Source of the DNA: Streptomyces sp. NBC_00654
GTDB taxonomy: Bacteria > Actinomycetota > Actinomycetes > Streptomycetales > Streptomycetaceae
Assembly (NCBI RefSeq): GCF_026341775.1
Contig: NZ_JAPEOB010000003.1
Coordinates: 1,178,001-1,242,000, forward strand
Reading direction: 5' to 3'
Length of the DNA: 64,000 nucleotides
Part shown: piece after piece, positions 62,062-64,000 of the stretch
How positions within the stretch are numbered: position 1 is the stretch's first letter
Layout: every line of letters starts with the position of its first letter
The notes under the pieces: generated by a model
Seen by the model: only the letters and a program-made list of their open reading frames with translations
Told to the model about the DNA's origin: nothing
Database searches by the model: none
Translations under genes and position numbers: made by a program

Positions 62062-63600
62062 CTACGCCCCCGTACCGGGCGGGGTCTCCGCCGGCCGCCT
62101 CCTCGGCAGGATGCTTCGGAGCAGCCGCCTGCCGGAGCGGCGGTTCCCGTCCGTCTGCCGCGGGTACGCCGAACTGGCCGCCTCCGCAGTGCCGCAGGAG
62201 CCCGGCCGTCGGCCTACGTCCACGAGCACCCGCGCGAGATCGGGCGACGTCTCCCCGGATGCCGCCCAGTCGTGGACCCGGGACCGGAACCGCGAACCGT
62301 ACGGGTCGTGGGTGAGCCCCAGTTCCAGTGCCATTGCGGCCTCGGCGCGCAGGTGCCCGCCCGCCGAAGGACGGGTCCACCGCTCGATGAGGTGGCACAG
62401 GTCATCCGGGCGGGCGGCCGACAGGGTCCGCTCCGCGAATCGGCGGATCAGACGTGCGCGGTCCTCCGCCGTGTATGCGGGCAGTTCCACGCACCTGCCC
62501 ACCCAGTCGCGGAAGTCCGTGCGGAGATCGGGGAAGTTCTCCCAGAAGTACCGCCCGACCGCGCTGTCGTAGCCGGGTGCCGTGAACGTCACCCGCCCGC
62601 CGTCGTCCCGTCCGAGAGACAGTTCCTCCAACCGCTCACCGAAGTCCGCCTGTTCGAGGCCGGGTGTCCGGTCCAGCGGGTGGTTCAGTACGGACAGCAG
62701 ACAGCGGGCCGCGTCCAGCACCGTCGGCGACGCGGCACCGCTGTTCATGGCCGCCGCAAGCAGCAGAGCGCGCTGGGGAGCACCTCGATGCCGCCGTACG
62801 TACCCGGCGGCCTCGGCCGACCGGTCGGTCACGGTGTCCATGGCCTCGTCCAGCCAGGCCGCGAAGTCCGCGCCGTCCCGGTACCCGTCCCCGTCCCTCG
62901 CCTGAACGACCAGCTCCGCCAAGCGGGCCAGCTCCCGTACAGGAGCTGTGGCGAACATGTGGGCCAGGTACTCGGTGTCCAGTTGCTCCGGCTCGAACGC
63001 CACGCCCCGCACCCGGAGGTACCGGCTGAACACCGCCCGCCCACGGGGCCGTTCGAGACGTACGGCCAGCGGGAACAGGTCCATGTCCAGCATCGACGCC
63101 GCACCCGCCGGAGGTATCGCGACCAGGCGCGCGCCGCACCGCTCGACGAGGGCGAGGTAGCGCAGGAGGCTTCGCCGGGCCTCGGGGTAGCCGGCGAGGC
63201 CCACATGCGACAGGTCCATCAGACAGCGGTCGTCCGCCGAGACGCCGGGAGCGCCCTCCTCCCAGACCGGCGGCAGTTCCTCGATCCGGCCGCCCGGCAC
63301 CGATGTCCCCTCCAGCAGCATCGTCGCCGCCGCACGTCTGCCGCTCCCGGGCGCACCGTCCACAAGGACCGCGGCACCAGGAGCCGCCAGCCGGTCGGCT
63401 GCCCGGCCGAACCCCCGTGGGCGTACGAAGCAGCTGCCCAGCCGACGCCGGTGCTGCTGGGTGATGCTCAGCCGTGGGAGACCTGTTCCGGTCGGGCGCT
63501 CGTCCCCGCCGGTCATCCGCTGGAAGACGTACTGATTCCCGGCCCCGCTGTTCACCGGCCCTCGTGGATCGCTGACCCACGTGCCGCCCGCGCCGGTCAC
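62062..63600 (-). CDS. Degenerate P-loop (STAND-like) protein paired with TIR protein
   Basis: A 512-residue protein of no family I can name. Near the N-terminus it has VSDPRGPVNSGAGNQY (9-24), a motif shared with the upstream TIR gene. A P-loop-like strand follows: AAVLVDGAPGSGRRAAA (77-93), where the usual GK[ST] is GRR, and a Walker-B-like CLMDLS (D129). LVAIPP could be a sensor strand. The rest is helical, as in the C-terminal half of STAND NTPases, ending in a basic tail. GTG 63600 overlaps the TIR gene's stop as GTGA, so the two products are coupled. I infer a regulator or sensor for the TIR effector; nucleotide binding may be lost. Confidence 0.7.
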   Translation of the reverse strand: MTGAGGTWVSDPRGPVNSGAGNQYVFQRMTGGDERPTGTGLPRLSITQQHRRRLGSCFVRPRGFGRAADRLAAPGAAVLVDGAPGSGRRAAATMLLEGTSVPGGRIEELPPVWEEGAPGVSADDRCLMDLSHVGLAGYPEARRSLLRYLALVERCGARLVAIPPAGAASMLDMDLFPLAVRLERPRGRAVFSRYLRVRGVAFEPEQLDTEYLAHMFATAPVRELARLAELVVQARDGDGYRDGADFAAWLDEAMDTVTDRSAEAAGYVRRHRGAPQRALLLAAAMNSGAASPTVLDAARCLLSVLNHPLDRTPGLEQADFGERLEELSLGRDDGGRVTFTAPGYDSAVGRYFWENFPDLRTDFRDWVGRCVELPAYTAEDRARLIRRFAERTLSAARPDDLCHLIERWTRPSAGGHLRAEAAMALELGLTHDPYGSRFRSRVHDWAASGETSPDLARVLVDVGRRPGSCGTAEAASSAYPRQTDGNRRSGRRLLRSILPRRRPAETPPGTGA

Positions 63601-64000
63601 CGTGCTCCGTCCACAGGCCGTCCGCCCCGGTCCGGGCGCTGCTCGGCGTAGAGGTGGCCGCTGCCCGTGTGCACCGGGCCCCGGGGATCACTGACGAATG
63701 TCCCGGAGAAGTCCCCGTTGAGGTTTCCCATGCCTCCGCGTCGCCGATGGCTGACCGCCCCCGCGCGCGACCCCGTCCGCGACCCCTCCCGCGCACGAGC
63801 GGTGCCGTTGCCGTCCATGTCCCCGTGATCGTCTCCGTGACCGTGGTTCCGTGCGGCGGTGGCGAGTTCCGGCAGCAGCGCGATCAGGTCGTCCGCCAGC
63901 CTCCCCAGGTCGGCAGCCGCGTTGCGGTGGTCGAGACGGCGGTACTGGCAGTCGGCAAGGTCTCCGAGCGCCACCGGCAGATCCTCGGACCGCAGGCGCC
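63597..64000 (-). CDS. Probable TIR-domain protein (C-terminal part; gene runs off the window)
   Basis: The open frame enters from beyond 64000; only its last 134 codons are here. The first visible residues, RLRSEDLPVALGDLADCQYRRLDHRNAAADLGRLADDLIALLP, fit the end of TIR_2-type domains (x-P-x-x-E-D-L-P-x-x-L-x-x-L, then Q...L.....D...L...L). After a charged linker come GDFSGTFVSDPRGPVHTGSGHLYAEQ, sharing VSDPRGPV with the next protein. TIR domains of bacterial defence systems cleave NAD+ or make signalling molecules; the catalytic Glu would lie outside the window. The stop overlaps the P-loop gene start by 4 nt. Confidence 0.6.
   Translation of the reverse strand, partial: RLRSEDLPVALGDLADCQYRRLDHRNAAADLGRLADDLIALLPELATAARNHGHGDDHGDMDGNGTARAREGSRTGSRAGAVSHRRRGGMGNLNGDFSGTFVSDPRGPVHTGSGHLYAEQRPDRGGRPVDGAR

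Overview
The window is a stretch of high-GC actinobacterial chromosome, almost certainly Streptomyces. Very GC-rich third codon positions, many GTG starts, bldC, lsr2, valine dehydrogenase, mycothiol-dependent enzymes and a split purL/purQ/purS set all point that way. From memory, the order dnaX-purD-purC-two-component/ABC block-lsr2-purSQL-purF-purM-DUF3073-vdh-bldC-hrpA matches the conserved core chromosome around SCO4067-SCO4092 of S. coelicolor.

Layout. 1-4.0 kb: a BlaI-type repressor and M56 peptidase, then a TerB-like protein, a small protein and a Spo0M-like protein. Three identical-architecture palindromes suggest one small regulon. 4.3-14 kb: PEP-mutase-like enzyme, Nudix hydrolase behind the stump of a dead dehydrogenase gene, tRNA-Lys, an APC permease, a giant secreted FG-GAP protein and a DEAD-box helicase with a repeat-built RGG-like tail. 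14-20.7 kb: a lipoprotein, a coupled metallopeptidase-crcB-crcB operon, a membrane metallophosphoesterase, a tRNA Glu-Asp-Phe cluster and a DsbA-CcdA thiol-redox operon. 20.8-29.5 kb: hrpA, a second tRNA-Asp, bldC, vdh and a DUF3073 gene.

29.7-54.2 kb: the purine biosynthesis region. purF-purM and purS-purQ-purL are two operons (the latter with 4-nt stop/start overlaps), with purC and purD further on. Between them lie cell-envelope and regulatory genes, lsr2, three tRNA-Gly genes, and an ABC transporter/histidine kinase/response regulator operon. dnaX and the SRP RNA gene close the core block.

54.5-64 kb is accessory. tRNA-Ser(GGA) is followed by a 1,431-bp repeat interval bounded by perfect 79-bp direct repeats of the tRNA 3' part. 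It carries a ribbon-helix-helix/PIN toxin-antitoxin pair and no integrase. Then come a LysR/LysE pair, a Rieske oxygenase, an HNH restriction enzyme resembling phosphorothioate-DNA-binding type IV enzymes, and a secreted protein. At the edge is a coupled two-gene unit: the C-terminal part of a probable TIR-domain protein and a degenerate P-loop protein that share a VSDPRGPV motif. This last unit, beside the restriction gene, is the best candidate for an undescribed (probably defence) system; only part of it is inside the window.
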